Origin: Actinomyces oris
Lineage (GTDB): Bacteria; Actinomycetota; Actinomycetes; Actinomycetales; Actinomycetaceae
Assembly (NCBI RefSeq): GCF_006546825.1
Contig: NZ_VICC01000004.1
Location: 1 to 64,000, forward strand
Reading direction: 5' to 3'
DNA: 64,000 nucleotides
Each line of letters starts with the position of its first letter. The first letter of the stretch is position 1. The notes under the pieces were generated by a model. That model did not search any database and was not told the origin of the DNA. It saw nothing but the letters and a program-made list of their open reading frames with translations. The position numbers and the translations under genes were made by a program. Below, piece after piece: positions 18,938-27,862 of this stretch.

Positions 18938-20403
18938 TGCTGGATCACAAGGGACCGCCTCCGGTCATCTCCGGGTTCACGTACCTGGAGAGACTCGGAG
19001 CGGGAGGCTACTCCACGGTCTACCTCTTCGAGCAGCACATGCCCCGCCGCGAGGTCGCGGTCAAGGTCATGAACGCTGACGTGGAGGACAAGACCGCCTC
19101 CCGCTTCGAGTCGGAGGCGAACCTCATGGCGCGGGTCTCCTCCCACCCGGCCATCCTGTCCATCTACGGCGCGGGCGTCTCCGCCGACGGCCACCCCTTC
19201 CTGGTCATGGAGTACTGCCCGCCGCCGCAGCTGGGCGCCATCTTGCGCCAGGGTCCCCTCAATGTCGCTGAGACCCTGTCGACGGCGATTCAGATCGCCG
19301 GAGCGGTGGAGACCGCTCACCGGGCCGGCATCGTCCACCGGGACATCAAGCCCGCCAACATTCTGTTCACCACCTACCGCCGCCCGGTGCTCTCCGACTT
19401 CGGCATCTCCGCCATGAGTGGCCCGGAGGGTGCCGAGGAGCTGCGGGGGATGAGCGTGCCCTGGGCTCCCCCCGAGCAGCTGGTGGGGATGCGCTCGGCC
19501 AACCCGGCCTCCGACATCTACTCCCTGGGCGCGACCACCTTCGCGATGCTCACGGGGCGCAGCCCCTTCGAGACCGACGGCATTCCGGACGTCTACGAGC
19601 TCTCCCGCCGTATCGTCAAGGACCCCCTGCCGCCGCTGGGGCGTCAGGACGCCCCGCCGTCGTTGCACCGCGTGCTGTCGGTGGCGATGGACAAGAACCC
19701 GGACTCGCGCTACCCGACGGCGCTGGCCTTCGCCCGGGCGCTCCAGCAGGTCCAGGCCGAGCTCGACCTGCCCATCACGACGGTCGACCTGTTCCAGGAG
19801 CCGGACAAGGCCGCGAAGTCCGCCCGGCGCCCCAACCCCGACGAGGCCGACACCGCCACGAAGATGGGGGTCTTCAACCAGGTCGACGTCACCAGCGAGC
19901 ACATCGCCATGCGGGTGGAGCCCGACAGTGAGGACAAGGGCTCGTCGTCGGACTCGGAGGCCGGTGAGTCGAGCCGCCCCAACCGCATGCGGGCCGTCCT
20001 GACCGGTCTGCTGGTCGTGGCCATGGTCGCCGCCGTCGTCGCCGCGATCGTCGTCTCCCAGAACCAGGACAAGCAGAAGAAGCCCAACAACCCCATTGCC
20101 ACGATCGCCCCGCAGCCCGGCGCCAACCCCCTGCAGGCCTCAGTGCCCATGGTGGGAGATATCGTCGGTGAGGCACAGGGCGACGGCACGGTGAAGTTCA
20201 GCTGGGGTGAGCCGGAGACGAACTGGTCCGGCAGCTACCTCTACCGGGTCAAGCTGCCCGACGAGGAGACCGAGGTGGACTCCACCCGCACCAACGAGGT
20301 CACTGTCAACGCCCAGCCGGCGCGCACCTGCCTCGAGGTCACCGCGGTGCGCGCGGATGGTAAGGCCTCGCCGGCCAAGACCGCCTGCGTCGACACTCCC
20401 TGA
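18937..20403 (+). CDS. Membrane Ser/Thr protein kinase with extracellular Fn3-like domain
   Basis: A PknB-type signalling kinase. 488 residues. The kinase domain (about 15-275) has the Gly-rich loop GAGGYST, K43 in AVKVM, HRDIKPAN with catalytic D136, and DFG at 154-156. An activation loop ends in MSVPWAPPE and has Ser but no Thr. A juxtamembrane linker follows, then a membrane helix (about 350-372). The extracytoplasmic part (about 400-488) looks Fn3-like with two cysteines. It overlaps the preceding FHA gene by 1 bp, so FHA adaptor and kinase are made together. The arrangement resembles Pkb2 of bifidobacteria. It converges on the long RDD-FHA gene of the opposite operon. Confidence 0.93.
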   Translation: MLDHKGPPPVISGFTYLERLGAGGYSTVYLFEQHMPRREVAVKVMNADVEDKTASRFESEANLMARVSSHPAILSIYGAGVSADGHPFLVMEYCPPPQLGAILRQGPLNVAETLSTAIQIAGAVETAHRAGIVHRDIKPANILFTTYRRPVLSDFGISAMSGPEGAEELRGMSVPWAPPEQLVGMRSANPASDIYSLGATTFAMLTGRSPFETDGIPDVYELSRRIVKDPLPPLGRQDAPPSLHRVLSVAMDKNPDSRYPTALAFARALQQVQAELDLPITTVDLFQEPDKAAKSARRPNPDEADTATKMGVFNQVDVTSEHIAMRVEPDSEDKGSSSDSEAGESSRPNRMRAVLTGLLVVAMVAAVVAAIVVSQNQDKQKKPNNPIATIAPQPGANPLQASVPMVGDIVGEAQGDGTVKFSWGEPETNWSGSYLYRVKLPDEETEVDSTRTNEVTVNAQPARTCLEVTAVRADGKASPAKTACVDTP

Positions 20404-20468
20404 GGTCGCCTCCCGAGGGCGATCACGCCCGAGACATCGTTGAAGTGAGCGCCGTCGAGACATAGCCA

Positions 20469-20506
20469 CTGGGGCCCGCACTCCCGGACAGGAGTGCGGG
20501 CCCCAG
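20469..20506. terminator. Bidirectional terminator between kinase and long RDD-FHA gene
   Basis: A perfect 16-bp inverted repeat (arms 20469-20484 and 20491-20506) with a 6-nt loop, in the 127-bp gap between two convergent operons. Confidence 0.8.
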
Positions 20507-20530
20507 CGCTTGAGGGAACCGGTGCGGAAC

Positions 20531-23500
20531 TCAGACGACCTCCACCTTGAAGGCGATGCGGCCGAAGAAGATCGTGCTGCCCTCCAGGGCGGACAGCGCC
20601 TTGTCCGGTACGGCCTCGACGGTGCGCCCGTCGCGGTACTCCACCCGCGTCCCGTTGGTGGAGTGCAGGTCGGTGACCCACACCCCGTCCAGCAGCGGGA
20701 AGATCGCCGCGTGCGTCTTGGACACCGAGCGCGTGGGATCGTCGAGAGCCACGCGCTCCGCCCCGGGGTAGGCCGAGATGTTGTCGGGGTCGCGTCCCAC
20801 CACCGTGGGCTCGTGGATGACGATCGGGTTGCCGCCCAGCAGCGGGACGAGACGCACCGACAGGGCCGGGGCGGCAGAGGAGGCCGACGGCAGCGACGGT
20901 GTGGCGGTCTGGGCGCTTGTGGCGGGAACCTGGGTGAGCGGGGGCAGAGAGACGCCTGCTGCGGGGGCGGAGGCAGGCGCGGCCGCCTCCGGCATGCTGC
21001 CGGCACCGTGCCTGGACGCGCCGGTGTGGGGCTGCGCCGACGCCTGGACGGAGGCGGAGCGCTCGTGACGAGCGGCGCCGGCCTCCGCGGCGGGGGCATC
21101 GCTGCGGGACTCGCCGGGGACGGCGCGCTCATCCGCGGGAGAGGGGATACCCGGCCCTGAGAAGCGGTGCGAGGCGTGGGGCCGACGCGCGGAGCTCCCC
21201 TCCGCAGCGGCCGTGCTTGCTGCGCTGCCGGCGGAGGTTCGAGCGTGGCTGCGGTGACTGCGCACGGTCGGGTGCGTGTTCCCCTCAGAGGAGGCCGGCA
21301 CACCACCGGGCACGGTGGCCGGGTTGGTCAGATCCATCGGGGACGCGTGCTGCGCAGGCGCCGAAACCGTCTTCGGCTGCTGCGGCAGGCCGTCGTCGGA
21401 GACGATGGCTCCTTCCGGCAGGGAGTCCACCGTGGCGGCATCGACCGAGGTGGGAACCGAGGACCAGGGCACCGAGTCGATGAGGGCCTGCGTGTTGCGG
21501 TCTCCTGAGGGCAGGATGCTGGAGGTGTCGAAGGTGTGCGCCACCTCCGGGACGGGGCCTGCTCCGGCAGCGAAGCGCTGCCGATCGGAGGCGAAGAGGC
21601 TCTCGCGACGAGGAACGCCGGGCTGTGACACCGACTCTCGCTGATCCTCGGCAGGTGCAGCAGACGAGCCGGAGGTCTTCTTGCCGGTGTGACCGGGCTG
21701 AATCCTCCAGCGCTGGGCGTGGGCGTGTCGTGGTTCCATCGTTTGTGATGTTACGGGTTTTGTGGCTTTCGAGCGCGGGACTTGTGGTGTGGAAGTCGCA
21801 TCGTGCGACGTGGAGGACTCTGTTGCCTCGGAATCAGCAACTGTTTTGGAGGATTCCGCTGAGGGCGTCGTCGCTTCGGACTGCTGCTGATCGGCCGGGT
21901 GCTCAGGTGAGGGCGGTGCGTGGGACGAGGGCTTCTCGGCGTCGTCACCCTGACCGTCGGCGGCATCCGTGGACTGAGACGGCGCGTCCTCCACGACGTC
22001 GAGCGTAGCGGTTTCGGAATCCGTCTGCGAGGGCTGCTGCGTCGGGGCGTCGTCGGAGTCCGATGATGCGGCCACCGGCGGCTCCTCGGTGTCCGTCTCA
22101 GACGGCTCGTCGGACGGTTCCTCGACGTCCGCAGCCGGTTCATCGACCGGTTCCACGGCGTGCTCGTCAACCGCCTCCTCAGCTTCCTCTGCCGATTCTT
22201 CGGCCGTCTTTTCGGTCGGTGCTGGGCCGGCCGGCTGTGATGATGCGGCCGGGGCGGCGTCGTCCGCCTCCGGCTCGGTGGCCTCGGCGGGGGCGAGCGG
22301 TGCCGGCTCCGTGTCCTGATGAGCCGGGGGAGCGGCGTCCTCCGCGGCCTCGGGTGCGGTTGCGACGGTGTCCTCGTCGGCCGGACCCGTCGAGAGTTTC
22401 GATGCTCCCGCCACGGCCGGCAGGGAGTCGGCCCGGGCCGCGGCCATGGCAGCGGATGCCTGAGGGTCCATGGGGGTGGCCGAAGCGACGGCGACGGCCT
22501 CGGCGTCGGTGTCCACAATGGCCGGACCGGCCTCCGCCGCCGACTTCGCGGAGGCGGACGATGACACGGTCGCCGCCTTGGTGGCCTTGACGGTGACCTG
22601 AGGCGCGGCTGCGATCGTTGCGGCATCCGTGCTCGCGGCCTGGCTGGCGGCGGAGCCTCCTGAGACCACAGGCGCGTAGCCGTCCGAGGAACCGGCCTTC
22701 AGGGCGCGACCGGCATGGCGCGCGGGTCGGGCCGGACGGGGCCGACGGATCGAGGAGGAGACCGGATCCGACGTCGTCGGGTGCGCGTTCCTGCCGGAGG
22801 AGTCGGTGATGCCGGCCTCGGTGGCGCTCTGGGCGCCCGCGGTGGCGGCCTGCTGGGTCTCCTGTGCCGTCTCCTGGCCGGCCATGGCGCGTGTCGAGCC
22901 CGGACGGGGGCCGCGTTTCCTGGGCTTCCTGCCCCGTGCCGTCTTGCCCGCCTTCTTCTCGGTCTTGCGCACGGCTCGCTCGGAGGGCCGAGTGCGGGGG
23001 GCGGACTCGCCTGACTTCTCGGTGGCCTGAGTGGACAGTTCCGCGGCGGGTTCCTGGCCCGCGGCGCTGCGCTCGGCGGGGGAGGAGACAGACGCGCGCC
23101 TGGCGGCGTCCCAGGCCTCACCGATGTCCTGAGCGGAGGACGTCTCGGGCTCCTCCGGCGCCACGGCACCGGCGTCGGCCCGGGGGCCGAGGGAGGCGGG
23201 CTCGGTGACTGGGCGGTGTGCCGACCCGGCCTCTGAGGGAGCAGGTCGTGCGGGACGCCTCGGCCTGCGGGCGTTGAGCAGCGCCATCCCGGAGAGCTTG
23301 TCGTGCCAGCCGCGCCCCTCGGGGTCGGCGGCCGCCGTGCGCATGAGCGCGATGGTGCCCAGGCCGAGCGTGGTGATGCTGACGGCCAGGATGAGATCGG
23401 CGTGGAGGAACGAGCCCAGTGGTGAGGGGGTCTGGTTGCGGGCCCCCAGCATGCGGATCCTGAGCAGGCGCCCGCCCAGGGACCAGCCGGTGGCGGCGAT

Positions 23501-23899
23501 GGCCAGCCAGCGTGCCCCGACGACCAGACCGAAGGCGATGAGCCCGCTGGTCAGGGCCGGGCGGCCGCCCACCTGCCAAATGACCGTGGTCAGGCCCCCG
23601 ACCAGAAGCGAACCGATGACGAGGTCGATGACCCCGGCGACCACGCGTGCCCGCACCGGGGCCGGGGGGAGGCGGTGATGCGCAGCTGAGGGCGTGTGCG
23701 CGCCGGCCCGGGCCGCGTCGGGCTCCGGGCCCCGGGAGTCGGCCGTCTGCGCTCCGCCGTGCGGATCACCGGGGGCGCTCGGCGCCGTGCCGTACGGACT
23801 GACGACGTCGGTGCGCGGCGCGTCATCGGATGGACGGGAGGACGTCGGTCGGCCCGCAGCGGTCGAGGCGCTGCTACGGGCGTCAGCAGTGATCGTCAT
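20531..23899 (-). CDS. Long RDD-FHA protein with 800-residue low-complexity linker
   Basis: A membrane FHA protein. 1,122 residues from the ATG at 23899 (AGGAGG 7 nt upstream; overlap of 4 bp with the preceding gene). Longer in-frame starts lie inside that gene and are rejected. An RDD domain (about 75-225) begins RARVVAGVIDLVIG and ends GRGWHDKLSG. A disordered linker rich in Ala, Ser, Glu, Pro and Thr runs from about 230 to 1025. The C-terminal FHA domain (about 1030-1122) shows VVGRDP, SVSKTHAAI and DLHSTNGTRV, closely matching the short RDD-FHA protein. It is the last gene of the minus-strand run and may localise phosphorylated partners at the membrane. Confidence 0.88.
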   Translation of the reverse strand: MTITADARSSASTAAGRPTSSRPSDDAPRTDVVSPYGTAPSAPGDPHGGAQTADSRGPEPDAARAGAHTPSAAHHRLPPAPVRARVVAGVIDLVIGSLLVGGLTTVIWQVGGRPALTSGLIAFGLVVGARWLAIAATGWSLGGRLLRIRMLGARNQTPSPLGSFLHADLILAVSITTLGLGTIALMRTAAADPEGRGWHDKLSGMALLNARRPRRPARPAPSEAGSAHRPVTEPASLGPRADAGAVAPEEPETSSAQDIGEAWDAARRASVSSPAERSAAGQEPAAELSTQATEKSGESAPRTRPSERAVRKTEKKAGKTARGRKPRKRGPRPGSTRAMAGQETAQETQQAATAGAQSATEAGITDSSGRNAHPTTSDPVSSSIRRPRPARPARHAGRALKAGSSDGYAPVVSGGSAASQAASTDAATIAAAPQVTVKATKAATVSSSASAKSAAEAGPAIVDTDAEAVAVASATPMDPQASAAMAAARADSLPAVAGASKLSTGPADEDTVATAPEAAEDAAPPAHQDTEPAPLAPAEATEPEADDAAPAASSQPAGPAPTEKTAEESAEEAEEAVDEHAVEPVDEPAADVEEPSDEPSETDTEEPPVAASSDSDDAPTQQPSQTDSETATLDVVEDAPSQSTDAADGQGDDAEKPSSHAPPSPEHPADQQQSEATTPSAESSKTVADSEATESSTSHDATSTPQVPRSKATKPVTSQTMEPRHAHAQRWRIQPGHTGKKTSGSSAAPAEDQRESVSQPGVPRRESLFASDRQRFAAGAGPVPEVAHTFDTSSILPSGDRNTQALIDSVPWSSVPTSVDAATVDSLPEGAIVSDDGLPQQPKTVSAPAQHASPMDLTNPATVPGGVPASSEGNTHPTVRSHRSHARTSAGSAASTAAAEGSSARRPHASHRFSGPGIPSPADERAVPGESRSDAPAAEAGAARHERSASVQASAQPHTGASRHGAGSMPEAAAPASAPAAGVSLPPLTQVPATSAQTATPSLPSASSAAPALSVRLVPLLGGNPIVIHEPTVVGRDPDNISAYPGAERVALDDPTRSVSKTHAAIFPLLDGVWVTDLHSTNGTRVEYRDGRTVEAVPDKALSALEGSTIFFGRIAFKVEVV

Positions 23900-26481
23900 G
23901 ACCGCAACCTCCTGGGGCGACGTGACCGCCTGTCGGCGGGATGGACGAGGGAGCGCGGGGACAAACGGGCCCATACCCGTCCCAGGCGCGAGCGGTCCGC
24001 CCCCATGCAGCGGACGATCGCATCTGAGGATTCCCACAACTCCCCTAGAGCGTACGATGGCGGCTCCCCGGAGCTGAAGACCTGGGTGTCAACTGCTCCG
24101 GCGAATCGAGGCAGATCGACCTGTGGGAAGTGAGGAGCCAGCTGCGCGGCCGCCTCCCTCCGAGTGGCCCCCCACCCGGGGTAGCGCCCCAGGTCGCGGG
24201 CCCGGTCAAGGATCTCCTCCCAGGCTCCCAGGGCCTTGCCGACGCCGGTGCGTGCGCGTCGGCGTCGGCGCCGCCAGGCCTTCCACCCCAGGACCGAGCC
24301 CACGATCATCGCGATCGCCAGGACGGAGCCTCCGACGGCGATGACCGCCGTCGGCAGACCGCCCTTGTCCTTGTCCTGGGGGTCGTCGCGCTGCGGGTCC
24401 TCGTAGTTGGGGGGCAGCTGGGCCGGGTCCTCATTGGGCAGCGGGGGCTGGAGGACGTTGGGCTCGGGGTTGGAGACCTTCTGGGTGGTCTGCTGCTGGG
24501 GAACCTGGTCGCGGTCCGGCGTGACGTCGAAGGACACCCAGCCCAGCCCCTCGAAGGGGATCTCCACCCAGGCCTTGACGTCCTCGCCGGTGACGGTCTT
24601 GGCGTCGCCGTCGGTGGCCGGGTCGAAGCCCATGACGACGCGGGCCGGGATGTTGAGCGAGCGGCACATGAGCATCATGAGCACCGAGTACTGCTCGTCG
24701 TCGCCGATGAGGGAGTCGGCCTCCACCATGGAGGCGATACGGGCGGCCCCGTGCCCGGGCTGGGAGGGGCTCTTGGTGCCGTCGGAGTAGTAGCTCGTGC
24801 GCAGGCGCTGCTGAAGCGCCCGGACCTGCGCGATGGGGTTGGACTCGGCCCCGACGATCTCCTTGGCCAGGGAGGCCACCGACGACGGTACCTGCTCGAC
24901 CGGTCCCAGCGAGGTCTGCGCCAGGGAGGCCTTGTTGAGGGCGGCCTCGGAGGGCGCGGTGTAGGGGGCGACCCGCTCGGTGAGGACGTCACCCGAGGCC
25001 AGGCCGCTGGTGGCGATCCCGGTGGAGGAGAACTTGTCGTAGTACATGCCCTCGCGCAGGGCCGACTGACGCGGCCCGGAGGACTCGATGCGGATCGTCT
25101 TGGGCATGGTGGGCACCCAGGGGAAGCTGTAGTCCTCGATGGTCAGGGAGGAGGTCTGCTTGCGTCCGTCGAGCCGGTTGGCCGTCAACTGGGTCTTGTC
25201 GCCGATGCGCTCGAAGCGCGACTGGCCGTTCTCGTTCTGACCGATGTGGGCCGACAGGCCGTCGTAGGAGTCCAGGGCGGCGATGCGGATGCGTCCGCCC
25301 GAGGGCAGGTTGATCGGCTTCATGAGCCGGGTGTGGGCCTTGTCCGTCTCCAGGGTGCGCACCAGGGACAGGGGGCTGGCGTACTCGGTCACGTCCAGCG
25401 GCGGCTGGAACAGGTCGCGCACCACCGTCCGGGAGGCGGGGGCGGCAGGGGTGAGGACCATGGCGGCCAGGGAGGTGACCAGCAGCAGCACGGCGGCGAT
25501 GACCGTTCCGCGCAGGGCCGCCCGCCCCAGGTCCCCGGTGGAGCGGGCGCTCGTGGCGCCCGAGGTGGTCGAGAAGGAGCTCAGGTCCAGGGCCTCGACG
25601 ACGTGGCTGCGCCGCTGCCGCAGGGAGCCGCAGGTCCACAGGGCCAGGATCCCGACGACGAACAGGACGCCCAGCACGGTGGGGCGCACGGTCTCCTGCC
25701 CGCCCCAGCCGATGCCGACGGCGGGCAGGCAGGTCAGGGTCAGGCCGGCCAGGACCTCACGGCCCGCCAGGATGAGGCGGGTCGCCAGCGCCGAGACCAC
25801 CAGCCCGGTCATCCAGGGCAGCACCGTCATGCCGCTGAAGGAGCTCAGCGGCATCGGCACGGTCAAGGCGTCGCGCCACACGGTGATCGTGGAGCCCAGC
25901 ACCGTCTTGATCGCCGCGGTCCCGGAGCCGACGTCGGTCAGCAGCCACGGGGCCACCAGGACGTGGACCAGCGCCAGGGCCGCCATGCTCGGCAGCACCG
26001 ACAGGCGCAGGCGCGAGCAGAGCATGGAGGTCAGGGCGCCGATGAGCGCGCCGTAGCCGACGGCGAGGCAACCCACCACGGAGGCGAAGATCGGCAGGAA
26101 GGGGACCGCGCCGATGGCGAGGATCCCGGCCATGAGGACCAGCTCGAGGGCGGCGGCGGCCGGCGTGGGCGGCTTGGCACCGCGCCGGGGAGGCAGGAAG
26201 CGGCGGGCGGAGAGCGCCGGCCGGGAGGGACGCGACAGGAGCGGTCCGGCGCCGGTGATCGAGCGGGCCTGACGAGTCGTCTCGTTGCTGTAGAGACTGC
26301 GCGTGCGCGACGACGTCGCCGTCGACCAGGAGGAGGGCGACTCGTCCGAGCCTCCGGAGGGTGCGGCGGTGACCTGCGAGGGGGCCTCAGCCGGAGAGGG
26401 CGCCCCGGCCGGCGAGGCGCCCGAGATCGGGGAGCCCGCGGTGCGGGGGGATGCGGTGGTGAGGGTTGTCGTGGGGGTCAT
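23896..26481 (-). CDS. TgpA-type transglutaminase-fold membrane protein, catalytic residues lost
   Basis: 861 residues. A hydrophilic N-terminus (about 1-110) is followed by about seven membrane helices (about 115-350), an extracytoplasmic region with a transglutaminase-like core (about 540-660), another membrane helix (about 705-730) and a cytoplasmic tail. Active members use a Cys-His-Asp triad in a G-x-C-E-Q-F / H-A-W-V-E / F-D-x-T-P framework. Here those positions read GDDEQY (D595 for Cys), VKAWVE (K636 for His) and FDVTP (D652 kept). It is therefore probably not a peptidase or transglutaminase. The framework is otherwise intact, which suggests a binding role. Overlaps of 4 bp with both neighbours tie it to DUF58 and RDD-FHA. 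Confidence 0.88.
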   Translation of the reverse strand: MTPTTTLTTASPRTAGSPISGASPAGAPSPAEAPSQVTAAPSGGSDESPSSWSTATSSRTRSLYSNETTRQARSITGAGPLLSRPSRPALSARRFLPPRRGAKPPTPAAAALELVLMAGILAIGAVPFLPIFASVVGCLAVGYGALIGALTSMLCSRLRLSVLPSMAALALVHVLVAPWLLTDVGSGTAAIKTVLGSTITVWRDALTVPMPLSSFSGMTVLPWMTGLVVSALATRLILAGREVLAGLTLTCLPAVGIGWGGQETVRPTVLGVLFVVGILALWTCGSLRQRRSHVVEALDLSSFSTTSGATSARSTGDLGRAALRGTVIAAVLLLVTSLAAMVLTPAAPASRTVVRDLFQPPLDVTEYASPLSLVRTLETDKAHTRLMKPINLPSGGRIRIAALDSYDGLSAHIGQNENGQSRFERIGDKTQLTANRLDGRKQTSSLTIEDYSFPWVPTMPKTIRIESSGPRQSALREGMYYDKFSSTGIATSGLASGDVLTERVAPYTAPSEAALNKASLAQTSLGPVEQVPSSVASLAKEIVGAESNPIAQVRALQQRLRTSYYSDGTKSPSQPGHGAARIASMVEADSLIGDDEQYSVLMMLMCRSLNIPARVVMGFDPATDGDAKTVTGEDVKAWVEIPFEGLGWVSFDVTPDRDQVPQQQTTQKVSNPEPNVLQPPLPNEDPAQLPPNYEDPQRDDPQDKDKGGLPTAVIAVGGSVLAIAMIVGSVLGWKAWRRRRRRARTGVGKALGAWEEILDRARDLGRYPGWGATRREAAAQLAPHFPQVDLPRFAGAVDTQVFSSGEPPSYALGELWESSDAIVRCMGADRSRLGRVWARLSPRSLVHPADRRSRRPRRLRS

Positions 26482-27857
26482 AGTGCTCGCCTCAGGGCGG
26501 TGGGAAGCTGCTCAAGACGGTCCATGTCCACGACCGGCATCGTTCCGGCGTGGTGGCGCGACAGGCCGCGCTGGCCGGCGCGCAGGGCAACGGTCACCAT
26601 GGGCAGCGGTGCGAAGCCGCGGGCCCGGGCCAGCACGGCGCGGTCGACCTGCTGGCCGGTGACGAGGACGACGATAGAGGCATCGGGGTGCGCCGTGCAG
26701 GCGTGTCGCACCAGCAGGTCGCAGCCGTAGTCGTCCTCACCGGTGCTCAGCAGGCAGGACGTGTCCAGCATTCGCAGGGCGGAGGAGGTGGGCAGAGCCC
26801 CGATCTGGGTGATGAAGCGGACCTCGCGCCCGTCCTGGATCGCGTCCATGGCCAGTGAGCAGGCGATGGACACCGCGGTCTCGAAGTCCTCCTCGCCGGC
26901 GTAGTCGTCCTGACGGGTGGACAGCAGGACGAGCAGGCTGGAGCGGCGGGTCTCCTCGAACTGACGCACCATGAGCCGGCCGGTGCGGGCCGTGGTGCGC
27001 CAGTGGACGTTGCGCCGGTCATCGCCGGGGACGTACTCGCGCAGGGCGTGGAAGGCGACGTCGGAGCTGGACAGGTCCTGGGTGACGGCGCCCTCGATGT
27101 CTCGCAGGACGCCGTGCAGGACCGTGCCCAGGCGCACGGTGCGCGGGTGGATGTGGATGTGCTGCGGGGTGCTCAGGGAGCGTTCGCGCTGGAGCAGCCC
27201 CACCGGGTCTCGCTGGACCGCCAGGACCGGACCGACGGTGACGATGCCGCGGCGCTGCGTGGGCAGGACGAAGCCGCGCTCGTGGACGGCCCCGGGGGTC
27301 AGGGTGGGGACGACGAAGACGGCACGCCCCGGCCCCACGGGCATCTCCATGCGCGAGGGCAGCAGCGGCCGGGTACGGGGGTTGGTGACGGTCAGACGGA
27401 TGAGGGCGTGGTCGCCCACGGTGACGCGGGACTCGAGCAGGTTGTGGTTGACCGAGTAGCCGCGGCGGGGGATGAGCCACAGCCAGGCGCTCACCGCGAC
27501 GATGCCGACGGCGGCCGCGGCGCTCCACGCCTCCTGCCAGCCCATGACGGCCCCGGTCAGTCCGCAGGCCGCCAGCAGCACCAGGCTGCCCCATCCGATC
27601 GGGGTCACGGTGTGCAGCAGCCAGCGCAGCGGTCGCAGCGCCACCGCGGCCGCTGCGGCCAGTCGGGACTGCGAGGGCCTGGCGGTCAGGGCCTCGTTCG
27701 TGGAGGTCGACGACGCAGCCGATGCCGCGGGCTGCGCGGAGGCCGGAGCCCCCGAGGAGGTGGGGGCTGCGGCGGAGGAGGCGGATGCGCCGGTCCCGCC
27801 CGCCGAGCCCGGACGGGCCTGGAGGGCAGGTTTCTGCGACGTCGTCTGAGGCGTCAT
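26478..27857 (-). CDS. DUF58 membrane-anchored protein
   Basis: 459 residues from the ATG at 27857, 5 nt after the MoxR stop. An Ala/Ser-rich N-terminus and two close membrane helices (about 75-115) are followed by a beta-rich region and the DUF58 signature ALREYVPGDDRRNVHWRTTA (about 275-295). The rest resembles a von-Willebrand-A-like fold. Such proteins are thought to be clients or partners of MoxR ATPases, and the MoxR-DUF58-transglutaminase order is widespread. Its function here is unknown. Confidence 0.88.
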   Translation of the reverse strand: MTPQTTSQKPALQARPGSAGGTGASASSAAAPTSSGAPASAQPAASAASSTSTNEALTARPSQSRLAAAAAVALRPLRWLLHTVTPIGWGSLVLLAACGLTGAVMGWQEAWSAAAAVGIVAVSAWLWLIPRRGYSVNHNLLESRVTVGDHALIRLTVTNPRTRPLLPSRMEMPVGPGRAVFVVPTLTPGAVHERGFVLPTQRRGIVTVGPVLAVQRDPVGLLQRERSLSTPQHIHIHPRTVRLGTVLHGVLRDIEGAVTQDLSSSDVAFHALREYVPGDDRRNVHWRTTARTGRLMVRQFEETRRSSLLVLLSTRQDDYAGEEDFETAVSIACSLAMDAIQDGREVRFITQIGALPTSSALRMLDTSCLLSTGEDDYGCDLLVRHACTAHPDASIVVLVTGQQVDRAVLARARGFAPLPMVTVALRAGQRGLSRHHAGTMPVVDMDRLEQLPTALRRAL

Positions 27858-27862
27858 ACGGC

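Noticed and set aside
24130-26730. Long plus-strand open frame opposite the transglutaminase-like gene
   Set aside because: Gly/Arg/Gln-rich translation with no domain; typical antisense openness of high-GC coding sequence. The same applies to 29797-31998, 32278-35190, 46793-50041 and 62650-63972.
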